This document shows positions 16,501 to 24,536 of a stretch of 63,425 bases of DNA, piece after piece (the first letter of the stretch is position 1; the number at the start of each line of letters is the position of its first letter). This DNA comes from an uncultured Roseiflexus sp. (lineage in GTDB: Bacteria > Chloroflexota > Chloroflexia > Chloroflexales > Roseiflexaceae): the NCBI GenBank assembly GCA_937935075.1, contig CALGYB010000020.1, forward strand, positions 1 through 63,425, given 5' to 3'. The notes beneath the pieces are model-generated. The model was not told the DNA's origin. It made no database searches and was given only the letters and a program-made list of their open reading frames with translations. Position numbers and translations under genes: made by a program.

Positions 16501-16509
16501 ACGAGCGGA

Positions 16510-16878
16510 TCACAACAACATCGTCCGAACCAAATCGACCACCTGCTCGATATCGAACGGTTTTTGAATGATCACTGCCCCTTCGGCTTCGAGATCGGCG
16601 AACCAGGGCTTCCGGCTCAAAGCAGTAATGACGAAAATCGGAATGCCATCTTCCTGGAGCTGATCCTTCATGCGCTGGAATGCCTCGACGCCATCCATTT
16701 GCGGCATCATAATATCGCAGATCACCAGGCTGGGGCGAAGGGTCACAAGTTTTTGCGTCCCCTCCTGACCATCGCTGGCGAGTTCAACCCGATACCCCGC
16801 CTCGCGCAACGCAATCTCCAAAACGGTCTGCATTGCCGGATCATCATCAATGACCAGAATAGTCGGCTGTTCGTCCAT
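16510..16878 (-). CDS. Single-domain response regulator (CheY-like receiver)
   Basis: This 122-aa protein is a stand-alone receiver: acidic pocket LVIDDDP near residue 10, phosphoacceptor Asp in VICDIMMPQMDG, conserved Thr/Ser in FVITALS and Lys in IIQKPF. I start it at ATG 16878; an in-frame GTG two codons earlier is possible. There is no output domain, so it must work through protein contacts or as a phosphate relay. It is transcribed divergently from the histidine kinase-kai cluster, with facing extended -10 boxes 38 bp apart, so the kinase at 17419 is its most likely partner. Confidence 0.92.
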   Translation of the reverse strand: MDEQPTILVIDDDPAMQTVLEIALREAGYRVELASDGQEGTQKLVTLRPSLVICDIMMPQMDGVEAFQRMKDQLQEDGIPIFVITALSRKPWFADLEAEGAVIIQKPFDIEQVVDLVRTMLL

Positions 16879-16978
16879 GAGCACATCCTGCGAAAAGTGC
16901 GGATCGACTTGCTGGCATCCGGTCAGGCGGTGAACAACAATGCGCGGAGAAATAACCGCCCCGATCAGGAGCGCGCCT

Positions 16979-16987
16979 ATTATAGCA
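16979..16987 (-). promoter_or_regulatory. Extended -10 promoter of the CheY-like gene
   Basis: On the reverse strand the sequence reads TGCTATAAT (-10 at 16984-16979), an extended -10 of the TGnTATAAT type, about 100 bp before the start codon. Confidence 0.55.
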
Positions 16988-17013
16988 CGAAGCGTAGCGC
17001 CGCCTGATAGAAT

Positions 17014-17022
17014 TGGTATAAT
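17014..17022 (+). promoter_or_regulatory. Extended -10 promoter of the kinase-kai cluster
   Basis: TGGTATAAT (-10 at 17017-17022) faces away from the receiver gene. No good -35 box is seen. The predicted transcript start is about 20 bp before the M1 element. Confidence 0.5.
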
Positions 17023-17049
17023 GTAGTAGTCACAATCAACCGTCCGTTA

Positions 17050-17350
17050 CAGGACGTACGCAGTGGCGCGTTTTTTGGTTCTGCCAAAGCCTGTGGCAAC
17101 GTGGTATTCCCGTTGAGGGTACGTGTTCAACCTTGGGGTTACTCCGCACATCTGGGAGTGAGGGCGTCCCGACCGCGTCAGTATTCGAGAGCACGATGTC
17201 CTTGCTCCCAGAAGAGAGCACACACGTACCATGAAGGTGGTGCGGTATGGCAGCAAAGCTGCTGCCCCGCCAAAGAAGACAGGCGCCGCTCCGCCGCAGG
17301 CAAAAAGAGTCATTACGCGGCTCGTCCATAAGACAACCGCGCAACTCCTG
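17050..17350 (-). mobile_element. MITE-like element, family M1 (301 bp, in the kai leader)
   Basis: Ends CAGGACGTACGCAGT (17050-17064) and ACCGCGCAACTCCTG (17336-17350) are imperfect 15-bp inverted repeats. They are flanked by TCCGTTA and TCAGTTA, a 7-bp target duplication with one mismatch. The interior shares the CCGCCGCAGGCAAAAAG module with the copies at 11776 and 54734. It has no transposase ORF and lies between a candidate promoter and the histidine kinase gene. Confidence 0.8.
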
Positions 17351-17418
17351 TCAGTTAACCAATACCGGTTGAGATGCAGAGCAGAGCCATGCCCATTCTT
17401 AGGTCAACATGTGACGAC

Positions 17419-18600
17419 ATGACAGAAACTCTTGCTTGTCAGAGCGTGCTTGATGCGATGAACGCGCAGATCGCCATTCTTGATCGGAATGGCGTCATCG
17501 TTGCAGCGAATCGAGCATGGTTTCGCTCTGTTGCGGCGCGAAGCGGCGACCGACTGTTCCGGATCGGGGCGCACTATCGCAACGACTGGACCTGTGAACA
17601 GAGCGTCTTCGCGGCTGTGGCGCCGGATGCGCCAGCCGGGATCGATGCGGTGTTGCGGGGCGAGCGATCGTCCTTTGTGCAGGAATATGCTCGTCAGACA
17701 ACCGATGGCGAGCGCTGGTTCCGGCTGGAAGCGCTGCCGCTCAGGCAGGGCGGTGCAGTGATCGCCAACACCGATATTACGGCGCAACAGGCCATCGATG
17801 CGCTGGACCGCCTGCGCGCCCAGTATCAGCGCTTGCAGAACCGTATGCGGCGGCGACGGCGGCTTGTCCACGCTCCACGCCAGTCGTTGCGATTGTTGAT
17901 CGAGCAAACGACTCGCCTGGCACGCGCCAACACCGAACTCCAGCAGTTTACCTCCATCGTTTCGCACGAACTGCGCGAACCGCTGCGCATGATCACCAGT
18001 TTTCTCGATCTGCTCCGGCGACATTATGGCGAACAGATGGATGAGCGCGCCAAAGAATATGTTACATATGCGCACGACGGCGCGCTACGGATGCAGTCGC
18101 TCATCGACAAACTGCTGGCGTATGCGCGCCTCGACCAGCACCGGCCCGCTATGCGCCCTGTCGATTGCAATGATGTTCTGGCGCGTGCGATTGGCATGCT
18201 GCAGGTAGCCATCGCCGAAAGCCAGGCGGAGATCGCCTTCGAGCCATTGCCCGTCGTGCTCGGCGACGATGTCGAGCTTGGACTTGTGTTTCGCAATCTG
18301 ATCAGCAACGCAATCAAGTTTCGCGGCGATGAGCGACCACGCATCTCCATCAGCGCGCAGCTTCGGACGAATGAATGGCTCTTTATGGTACGCGACCACG
18401 GCGTCGGCATTCCAGCAGAGGATGTGGAGCGCATCTTCAATATCTTCGTTCGTGGTCAGAGGCGGCATCAGTATCCGGGAAGCGGGATCGGTCTGGCGAT
18501 CTGTCGGAAAGTGATTACCCGGCACGGTGGTCGGATCTGGGTCGAGCGTCCCGCCGATGGGGGGGCGCTGTTTTGCTTCACGTTACCGGCGCTTCCATAG
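17419..18600 (+). CDS. PAS-domain sensor histidine kinase upstream of kaiBC
   Basis: This 393-aa soluble kinase starts at ATG 17419. A PAS-like sensor (about 8-120: IAILDRNGVIVAANRAW, then ERWFRLEALPL) is followed by a basic coiled linker. The HisKA H-box SHELREPLR carries phospho-acceptor His183. The ATPase domain shows VFRNLISNAIKF (N box), VRDHGVGIP (G1) and GSGIGLAICRKVITRHGG (G2). There is no membrane segment and no KaiB-like domain, so it is not a direct copy of cyanobacterial SasA. It begins a same-strand run with the receiver/KaiA-like protein and kaiBC; its partner could be that receiver or the divergent CheY-like protein. Confidence 0.92.
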   Translation: MTETLACQSVLDAMNAQIAILDRNGVIVAANRAWFRSVAARSGDRLFRIGAHYRNDWTCEQSVFAAVAPDAPAGIDAVLRGERSSFVQEYARQTTDGERWFRLEALPLRQGGAVIANTDITAQQAIDALDRLRAQYQRLQNRMRRRRRLVHAPRQSLRLLIEQTTRLARANTELQQFTSIVSHELREPLRMITSFLDLLRRHYGEQMDERAKEYVTYAHDGALRMQSLIDKLLAYARLDQHRPAMRPVDCNDVLARAIGMLQVAIAESQAEIAFEPLPVVLGDDVELGLVFRNLISNAIKFRGDERPRISISAQLRTNEWLFMVRDHGVGIPAEDVERIFNIFVRGQRRHQYPGSGIGLAICRKVITRHGGRIWVERPADGGALFCFTLPALP

Positions 18601-18646
18601 CGCCTGTGTCAGCGCAGGCGCCGTGAGCGTCGTCGGGGTAAATGTT

Positions 18647-19498
18647 ATGCATAGCGAAACCAGTGCGCCGCTCGAAGTTCTGCTGGTTGAAGATAATCCT
18701 GGCGATGCGCGCCTGGCTGCCGAGGCGCTGGCAGCCACAAGCATAGGGACGTTTACGCTCACGCATGTCGAACGACTGGCGGACGCGCTCGACCTGCTTC
18801 AGCAGCGGTCGTTTGACGCTGTGCTGCTCGATCTGTCGCTGCCCGACAGCGGCGGGCTGGATACGCTCAAGCGCGTGCTGGACCAGGCGCCGCATATGCC
18901 GGTGGTTGTGTTGACCATGCTCAGCGACGAAAGGCTGGGGGTACAGGCAGTGAATGCCGGCGCGCAGGATTATTTGCAAAAGGGGAGGTGCGTCCAGGAA
19001 TTGCTGGCGCGCTCAGTGCGGTACGCCGTCGAACGCCAGCGTTTATTGCGTGAACTGCAACACGCCCGGCAGCAGGAACAACTGGCGCGCAACGCCCGCG
19101 AGATCGCAGCCGTTGAACAACTCTCGCACGATGAGCGCACCTCGGTGACTGCGCAATTGTACAGCGCCACACCGCTCCACGAGGCGCAACCGGACCTGTT
19201 TGCAGAACTGGTGGCGCAGTATGGACAGATTCTTGATCAACGGTTGGAACAACGAGCGTATAAAATAGATGTCAACACGACCGATCCGCTCCGCGAGATT
19301 GCCTATCAGCTTGGCTTTCTCCGCGCCGGTCCACGCGATGTGGTCGATGTGCATACGCAGGCGATCCGTCCGCGTGTGCGCAATGCCAGCGTGCTCCGCA
19401 TGCAGGCATACGTCGAGGAGGGTCGGTTGCTCGTGCTCGAACTGATGGGGTACCTGGTCTCCTACTATCGCACCTTTGCACTTGGCGGTGCGCATTAA
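18647..19498 (+). CDS. Response regulator with KaiA/RsbU-N-like C-terminal domain
   Basis: This 283-aa protein has a complete receiver (about 9-125): acidic pair Glu15-Asp16, phosphoacceptor Asp62 in LLDLSLPD, Thr90 and Lys112. A coiled-coil (about 125-165) leads to a helical domain at about 182-276. There, the spacing of LVAQYGQIL, LGFLRAGPRDVVDVHTQAI and EEGRLLVLELMGYLVSYYR lines up by eye with the KaiA C-terminal bundle (IYRTIVLEYF, FVSKAFFADISVSQVLEIHV, YRLTLIDVIAHLCEMYRR). RsbU N-terminal domains share this fold, so a phosphatase-regulator role is an alternative. Position directly before kaiB favours a KaiA-like function, as in Synechocystis KaiA3. No DNA-binding domain is present. Confidence 0.82.
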   Translation: MHSETSAPLEVLLVEDNPGDARLAAEALAATSIGTFTLTHVERLADALDLLQQRSFDAVLLDLSLPDSGGLDTLKRVLDQAPHMPVVVLTMLSDERLGVQAVNAGAQDYLQKGRCVQELLARSVRYAVERQRLLRELQHARQQEQLARNAREIAAVEQLSHDERTSVTAQLYSATPLHEAQPDLFAELVAQYGQILDQRLEQRAYKIDVNTTDPLREIAYQLGFLRAGPRDVVDVHTQAIRPRVRNASVLRMQAYVEEGRLLVLELMGYLVSYYRTFALGGAH

Positions 19499-19571
19499 TT
19501 GATCTAAGATACCATTCACACCGGCGGCGGGAAAAACAGGGGCCGGACCGCTCAAGGGGGAAAGGAAACCG

Positions 19572-19877
19572 ATGACGAGCAAGTTCGTTCTCAAGCTCTA
19601 TGTCACCGGACAGACGCCGCGTACAGAGCGGGCGATCCAGAACCTGCGACGCATTTGTGAGCAGAACCTGGGGAGTCAGTATCAGTTGTTCGTGATCGAC
19701 GTGCTGGAGCAGCCGCATTTGGCGGAACAGGAGCGCATCCTGGCAACTCCAACACTGATCAAGGAACTGCCGCCGCCGGTTCGACGCATCATTGGTGATC
19801 TGTCGGATACGCTCAAAGTGCTGCAAGGGCTGGATCTGCCAGTCCATCCCTCGGGTACAGGAGGAACGCAGGAGTGA
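19572..19877 (+). CDS. kaiB: Circadian clock protein KaiB
   Basis: This 101-aa thioredoxin-like protein matches KaiB over its length: [20 protein letters not shown] at the start, the Gly/Ser-rich loop before [20 protein letters not shown], and [20 protein letters not shown]. In cyanobacteria KaiB switches fold to bind the KaiC CI ring and sequester KaiA. The start has AAGGAAACCG upstream. The stop overlaps the kaiC start by 4 bp, implying translational coupling and linked stoichiometry. A short polar tail ([10 protein letters not shown]) follows the conserved core. Confidence 0.96.
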   Translation: MTSKFVLKLYVTGQTPRTERAIQNLRRICEQNLGSQYQLFVIDVLEQPHLAEQERILATPTLIKELPPPVRRIIGDLSDTLKVLQGLDLPVHPSGTGGTQE

Positions 19878-21409
19878 CTCAGAATCCGCGTCAACCAGCC
19901 ATTGAGAAACTGCCAACCGGGATCAGCGGCTTCGACCTGATTGCGAACGGCGGCATTCCCGCCGGCCGCACCACGCTGGTTTCCGGCACTGCCGGCAGCG
20001 CCAAGACGGTCTTCGCCGCACAGTTTCTCGCTGAAGGCATTCGCAAATATGGCGAGCATGGGGTGTTTGTCACCTTCGAAGAGCCGCCATCTGATATTCG
20101 GCGCAACATGGAATCGCTCGGTTGGGATATTCCAACCTGGGAGAGCGAAGAGCGGTGGGCATTTGTCGATGCCTCTCCTCAGCCGGGTGAAGAAGTGCTG
20201 TTTGCGGGCAATTACGACCTCGGCGCGCTCCTGGCGCGCATCGAGAACGCCGTGCGCCGGATTGGCGCCAAACGCCTGTCGATGGACTCGCTGGGAGCGA
20301 TTTTTACGCAGTTCGCCGACAGCGCCGTGGTGCGTCGCGAGTTGTTTCGCGTCGTCTCGGCGCTGAAACGGATGGGCGTGACCGCAATTATGACCGGCGA
20401 ACGCACGCAGGAATATGGCGATATTGCGCGCTACGGCGTCGAGGAGTTCGTCGCCGATAATGTGATCATCCTGCGGAATGTGCTGGAAGATGAGAAACGC
20501 CGCCGCACGATCGAGATTCTTAAGTTCCGCGGCACGTCGCACCAGAAGGGCGAATTCCCCTTTACCATCATGTCCGGTGAAGGCATGGTCGTCATTCCGC
20601 TGTCTGCCATCGAACTCAAGCAGCGCTCGTCCGATATTCGGGTTACATCGGGCAATCCCGAACTCGACCGGATGTGTGGCGGCGGCTTCTTCCGCGACTC
20701 GATCCTGCTGGTGTCGGGGGCGACGGGAACCGGCAAGACCCTCATGACCACCGAGTTTATGGCGGGCGGAGTTAATCGCGGTGAACGCTGCCTGCTCTTC
20801 GCTTTCGAGGAGAGCCGCGAACAATTGTTCCGCAATGCAACTGGCTGGGGCGTCGATTTTGATCAGATGGAGCGCGATGGGTTGCTACGCGTCGTCTGTG
20901 AGTATCCAGAAACCGCCGGGCTTGAGGATCACCTGATTGCTATGAAGAAGATGATCCAGGATTTCCGCCCCAACCGCGTGGCTGTCGATAGCCTCTCCGC
21001 GCTCGAACGCGTCTCGACGATCCGTGGCTTCCGTGAGTTCGTGATCAGCCTGACATCGTTCATCAAACATCAGGAGATCGCCGGTCTGTTCACAGCCACA
21101 ACCCCAAGCCTGATGGGGGGTGAGTCGGTGACCGAAACCCATATTTCGACCCTGACCGACTCGATCATTCTCCTGCGCTATGTCGAAATGTTCGGCGAAA
21201 TGCGGCGCGGCTTGACGGTGCTGAAAATGCGCGGGTCGATGCATGATAAGGACATCCGTGAGTTCACCATCGATAACCGCGGGATGCATATTGGTCGTCC
21301 GTTCCGCCAGGTCACCGGCATTCTCTCCGGCAATCCAATCCATATCGCGCCTGGCGAAATTGATCGTCTGAACCAGCTCTTCAACGATGATAATGAACAA
21401 CAGTCATGA
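19874..21409 (+). CDS. kaiC: Circadian clock ATPase/kinase KaiC
   Basis: This 511-aa double RecA-like ATPase begins at GTG overlapping the kaiB stop. CI: P-loop SGTAGSAKT (residues 37-45, with Ala43 where the consensus has Gly) and catalytic glutamates Glu69-Glu70 in VTFEEPP. CII: P-loop GATGTGKT (282-289), Glu312-Glu313 in FEESREQ, and the phosphorylation site THISTLTD with Ser425-Thr426, corresponding to Ser431-Thr432 of Synechococcus KaiC; Thr420 matches Thr426. The C-terminal [12 protein letters not shown] region matches the A-loop that KaiA engages. All parts needed for a phosphorylating hourglass or oscillator are therefore present; rhythmicity itself cannot be inferred. Confidence 0.97.
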   Translation: MTQNPRQPAIEKLPTGISGFDLIANGGIPAGRTTLVSGTAGSAKTVFAAQFLAEGIRKYGEHGVFVTFEEPPSDIRRNMESLGWDIPTWESEERWAFVDASPQPGEEVLFAGNYDLGALLARIENAVRRIGAKRLSMDSLGAIFTQFADSAVVRRELFRVVSALKRMGVTAIMTGERTQEYGDIARYGVEEFVADNVIILRNVLEDEKRRRTIEILKFRGTSHQKGEFPFTIMSGEGMVVIPLSAIELKQRSSDIRVTSGNPELDRMCGGGFFRDSILLVSGATGTGKTLMTTEFMAGGVNRGERCLLFAFEESREQLFRNATGWGVDFDQMERDGLLRVVCEYPETAGLEDHLIAMKKMIQDFRPNRVAVDSLSALERVSTIRGFREFVISLTSFIKHQEIAGLFTATTPSLMGGESVTETHISTLTDSIILLRYVEMFGEMRRGLTVLKMRGSMHDKDIREFTIDNRGMHIGRPFRQVTGILSGNPIHIAPGEIDRLNQLFNDDNEQQS

Positions 21410-21424
21410 GCCACGTGAGTTCTG

Positions 21425-21446
21425 GCGATCCGGCGCGCCGGATCGC
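21425..21446. other. Perfect 22-bp palindrome after kaiC
   Basis: The half-site GCGATCCGGCG is followed directly by its reverse complement, 15 bp after the kaiC stop. There is no T-run, so it is a weak terminator candidate or a binding site. Positions 21447-21660 hold no recognisable gene. Confidence 0.5.
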
Positions 21447-21664
21447 AACGCCTCATCAACCATCTTCCACACGTGCGCCCTTGAACCTGCCGAAAGGAAT
21501 GTGCGCCGGGCGTCTTCTGCTCAGGCTATCGAAGACTCGCCACGTAACGTGCGGCGGTGGAGGAGCAGGCGATGCCTGCGCCTTTACCCGATGAGATCGC
21601 CCGAACAGGCTCGCAGCGTGTCGATCAATAGCCCGCTCTGCGCGTTCCCTGATAGGGGATAATA

Positions 21665-22390
21665 ATGCTTCGTTCTTCGACGGCCGTGGTGATCGCTGTG
21701 CTTGTCGTCGCTGCGATTGGAACCGGTCTGGTGATCGCCAGTTTGTTCGGTGAGTGGAATACCGCAACTCCTCCGTCAACATTTTTGACCGCTGTTACGC
21801 ATAGTGTGACCGCCGGTACGGAAGTGGCGCTTGCGACGCCTGTGGGGGGAAATGTGACATCCGAACCAACGCTCGCAGTTCTATCGCCCACTGCCGGTGA
21901 GACGATCGCCGTTTCTCCGGCTTCCAGCACACCGGTTTCCCCCAGTGCGCCAACAACCGCCGCGCCAACGGCTACGACGCTCCCAACCGCTACCGCAGCC
22001 CCAGCCGCTGCGCCAACGGCTACGACGCTCCCAACCGCTACCGCAGCCCCAACCACGGACGGCGCCCAGGAAACGCCATTCGTTGAGTATGTTGTGCAGC
22101 GTGGCGATACGCTGTATGCCATTGCGAAACTGTTCAATGTTTCGGTTGAAGACATTCTGGCATACAATACCATATCCAATCCTTCGAGCCTGACGATCGG
22201 GCAGACGCTGCGGATACCGACAGGTGATGCGCCGTATGTGGAGTATGTTGTGCAACGCGGCGATCTGTTGGTTGCAATTGCGCAACGTTTCGGGGTGTCG
22301 GTCGAGGATATTCTGGCTATCAATGATATCCGCAATCCTTCGAGCCTGACGGTAGGACAGACACTGCGTATACCACGGAGATCGCCATGA
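21665..22390 (+). CDS. Membrane-anchored LysM repeat protein
   Basis: This 241-aa protein starts with one hydrophobic segment (VVIAVLVVAAIGTGLVIASLF), likely an uncleaved anchor. A Thr/Ala/Pro linker contains two copies of a 16-residue unit. Two LysM domains end the protein (about 139-183 and 189-235): each has YVVQRGD, then SVEDILA and NPSSL followed by GQTLRIP. LysM domains bind peptidoglycan-type glycans, so this is probably a cell-wall-associated anchor. No catalytic domain is present. Its TGA overlaps the ATG of glcD, yet the function looks unrelated. Confidence 0.9.
   Translation: MLRSSTAVVIAVLVVAAIGTGLVIASLFGEWNTATPPSTFLTAVTHSVTAGTEVALATPVGGNVTSEPTLAVLSPTAGETIAVSPASSTPVSPSAPTTAAPTATTLPTATAAPAAAPTATTLPTATAAPTTDGAQETPFVEYVVQRGDTLYAIAKLFNVSVEDILAYNTISNPSSLTIGQTLRIPTGDAPYVEYVVQRGDLLVAIAQRFGVSVEDILAINDIRNPSSLTVGQTLRIPRRSP
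21962..22057 (+). repeat. 48-bp tandem duplication in the LysM protein linker
   Basis: The block beginning GCGCCAACGGCTACGACGCT occurs at 21962 and again at 22010, in frame, almost without change. Confidence 0.9.
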
Positions 22391-23868
22391 AACGCACCGG
22401 TGTGTTGGACGATCTACGGCGTGTCGTTGGACCGCGCGCCGTTATCGATGACGCCGCCACGTTGCTGACCTATGAGGCGGATGGGTGTGTGCTCGATACC
22501 CACGCGCCCAATGTCGTTGTGCTGCCCGCAACAACCGAGGAGACCGCTGAGGTGGTGCGGATCGCCAATCGCGCGGGCATGCCGATCGTGCCGCGCGGCG
22601 CGGGAACCGGACTCGCTGGCGGCGCCACGCCGATCCATGGCGGGATCGTCATTTCCACGGCGCGGATGGAACGGGTGCTGGAGGTAGATGTGCGCAATCG
22701 GCGCGCGCGGGTGCAGCCAGGAGTGATCAATTGGGAACTCTCCCAGTACCTGACCCCATACGGCTACGCCTTTATGCCCGATCCATCCTCGCAAAAAGCA
22801 TGCACGATCGGCGGGAATATCGCAAACAACAGTGGCGGTCCGCACTGTCTCAAATATGGCATGACGACCAACCACGTGCTGGCGTTGCGCGTGGTGCTGC
22901 CCGATGGCAGCGTCATCTGGACGGGCGACGGACGACAGGATGGCATCGGGTACGACCTGGCGGGCGTGCTGACCGGCAGCGAAGGAACCTGCGGCATTAT
23001 CACCGAAGCGTGGGTGCGCATGACTCGCCTGCCGGAGTCGTTGCGCGTGGTGCTGGCGCTGTTCCCGGATATTCCATCCGCGTCGCAGACGGTCTCGACG
23101 GTCATTGCGCGCGGGTTTCTCCCCGCTGCCCTGGAGATGATGGACCAACTGGCGATCCGGGCTGTGAATGGCATGTACCGCCTCGGATTGCCGGAAAGCG
23201 CCGGCGCTGCGCTGTTGATTGAACTCGATGGCGTGAACGATGGGCTGGACGACCTGCTTGCCGAAATCACCGGCATCTGCCATGACCTGGGGGCGATGGA
23301 TGTGCGCCCCGCCAGAACAGCCGCCGAGCAGGCGCAGGTCTGGGCGGCGCGCAAAAACGCATTTGGCGCTATGGGGCGTCTGGCGCCGACGTACTATCTG
23401 GTCGATACGGTGGTGCCGCGCACCCGTCTCCCGGCGACTCTGGCGCACGTCAGCGACGTGTCACGCGAGTACCGATTGCCGATTGCCAATGTGTTTCATG
23501 CCGGCGACGGCAATCTGCATCCGCTCATCCTGTTCGACCGCCGCGACAAAAGCCAGCTCGAACGGGCGCTCAACGCTGCGACCGACATCCTGCGCGAGTC
23601 GATCAATCAGGGCGGGGTGATCAGCGGCGAGCACGGGATTGGCGTCGAAAAGCGCGATTATATGGACCTGCTCTTCACCACCGACGATCTGGCGGCGATG
23701 GCGGGACTGAAGCGCAGTTTCGATCCGCGCGAGATCTTCAATCCGGGCAAAATCTTTCCCAAGGGCGTCGGCTGCGGCGAACTAGCGGCGCTGCGGCGAC
23801 GCAGCCTGCCGGCTGCCGATCTGATAGGGGCGGATACGAATAGCGTACCGGCCGGGACATGGTTGTAA
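22387..23868 (+). CDS. glcD: Glycolate/D-lactate oxidase FAD subunit GlcD
   Basis: This 493-aa flavoprotein oxidises alpha-hydroxy acids such as glycolate or D-lactate. The FAD-binding PCMH/FAD_binding_4 domain shows PRGAGTGLAGGATP near residue 75 and PSSQKACTIGGNIANNSGGP near 137. The C-terminal FAD-oxidase domain ends with the family signature GVISGEHGIGVEKRDYM and FDPREIFNPGKIFP. It starts with ATGA overlap on the LysM gene. A matching glcE lies two genes downstream; a glcF iron-sulfur subunit is not in the window. In a glyoxylate-producing autotroph it would salvage photorespiratory glycolate. Confidence 0.93.
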   Translation: MKRTGVLDDLRRVVGPRAVIDDAATLLTYEADGCVLDTHAPNVVVLPATTEETAEVVRIANRAGMPIVPRGAGTGLAGGATPIHGGIVISTARMERVLEVDVRNRRARVQPGVINWELSQYLTPYGYAFMPDPSSQKACTIGGNIANNSGGPHCLKYGMTTNHVLALRVVLPDGSVIWTGDGRQDGIGYDLAGVLTGSEGTCGIITEAWVRMTRLPESLRVVLALFPDIPSASQTVSTVIARGFLPAALEMMDQLAIRAVNGMYRLGLPESAGAALLIELDGVNDGLDDLLAEITGICHDLGAMDVRPARTAAEQAQVWAARKNAFGAMGRLAPTYYLVDTVVPRTRLPATLAHVSDVSREYRLPIANVFHAGDGNLHPLILFDRRDKSQLERALNAATDILRESINQGGVISGEHGIGVEKRDYMDLLFTTDDLAAMAGLKRSFDPREIFNPGKIFPKGVGCGELAALRRRSLPAADLIGADTNSVPAGTWL

Positions 23869-23900
23869 GAGGTCGGGAGCGTACTGGCGGCATTCATCGT

Positions 23901-24536
23901 ATGGCCACATCATTTTCAGACACAGAGCACGTGCAGATCGAACCGACTGCGCGTCCAACGCCCCGGACGTGGGAGGAGTTTCTTGCGGAGCGCGATGAAG
24001 ACACCCATGCCGAGTGGGTGGATGGGCAGGTCATTCTGATGTCCCCGGCGAGCAGCGATCATCAACTTCTCAAGGTTTTCCTGGTGCAGGTGCTGGGACT
24101 CTATCTGGAACAGCATCCCCAGGGGTTGATTCTGGATGCGCCTTTCCTGATGCGATTGCCCGCACGTCCAAGCGGTCGAGAGCCGGATATTCTCTTCATT
24201 GCTCAAGAACGCATGAGTCTGCTTCAGCCATCGTTCCTCGACGGTGCAGCGGATCTGGTGGTGGAAATTATCTCCCCGGAGAGTGACGAGCACGACCGTG
24301 GCGAGAAGTTCATCGAATACGAGGCGGCGGGTGTGCGGGAATACTGGCTAATCGACCCATTGCGGGAAGAGGCAATGTTCTACCGGTTGACGCCGCAGGG
24401 TCGCTACCGCCTGGTTGTTCCCTCGCCCGACGGCGTGTATCACTCTGCGGTGATTGCCGGGCTGTGGCTGCGCATCGAATGGTTGTGGCAGCGCCCGCCT
24501 GTTCTGGGCATTCTGAAAGAATTGGGCGTCCTATGA
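23901..24536 (+). CDS. Uma2 family (DUF820) endonuclease-like protein
   Basis: This 211-aa protein starts at ATG 23901. It shows the Uma2 restriction-endonuclease-like pattern: TWEEFLAERDEDTHAEWVDG, then EPDILFI, DLVVEIISPES and GEKFIEYEAAGVREYWLIDP, which supply the PD-(D/E)xK acidic residues and Lys. These proteins are abundant in cyanobacteria and Chloroflexota and their role is unclear. It sits between glcD and glcE, and its stop overlaps the glcE start, so it is embedded in that operon rather than being a separate unit. Confidence 0.9.
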   Translation: MATSFSDTEHVQIEPTARPTPRTWEEFLAERDEDTHAEWVDGQVILMSPASSDHQLLKVFLVQVLGLYLEQHPQGLILDAPFLMRLPARPSGREPDILFIAQERMSLLQPSFLDGAADLVVEIISPESDEHDRGEKFIEYEAAGVREYWLIDPLREEAMFYRLTPQGRYRLVVPSPDGVYHSAVIAGLWLRIEWLWQRPPVLGILKELGVL

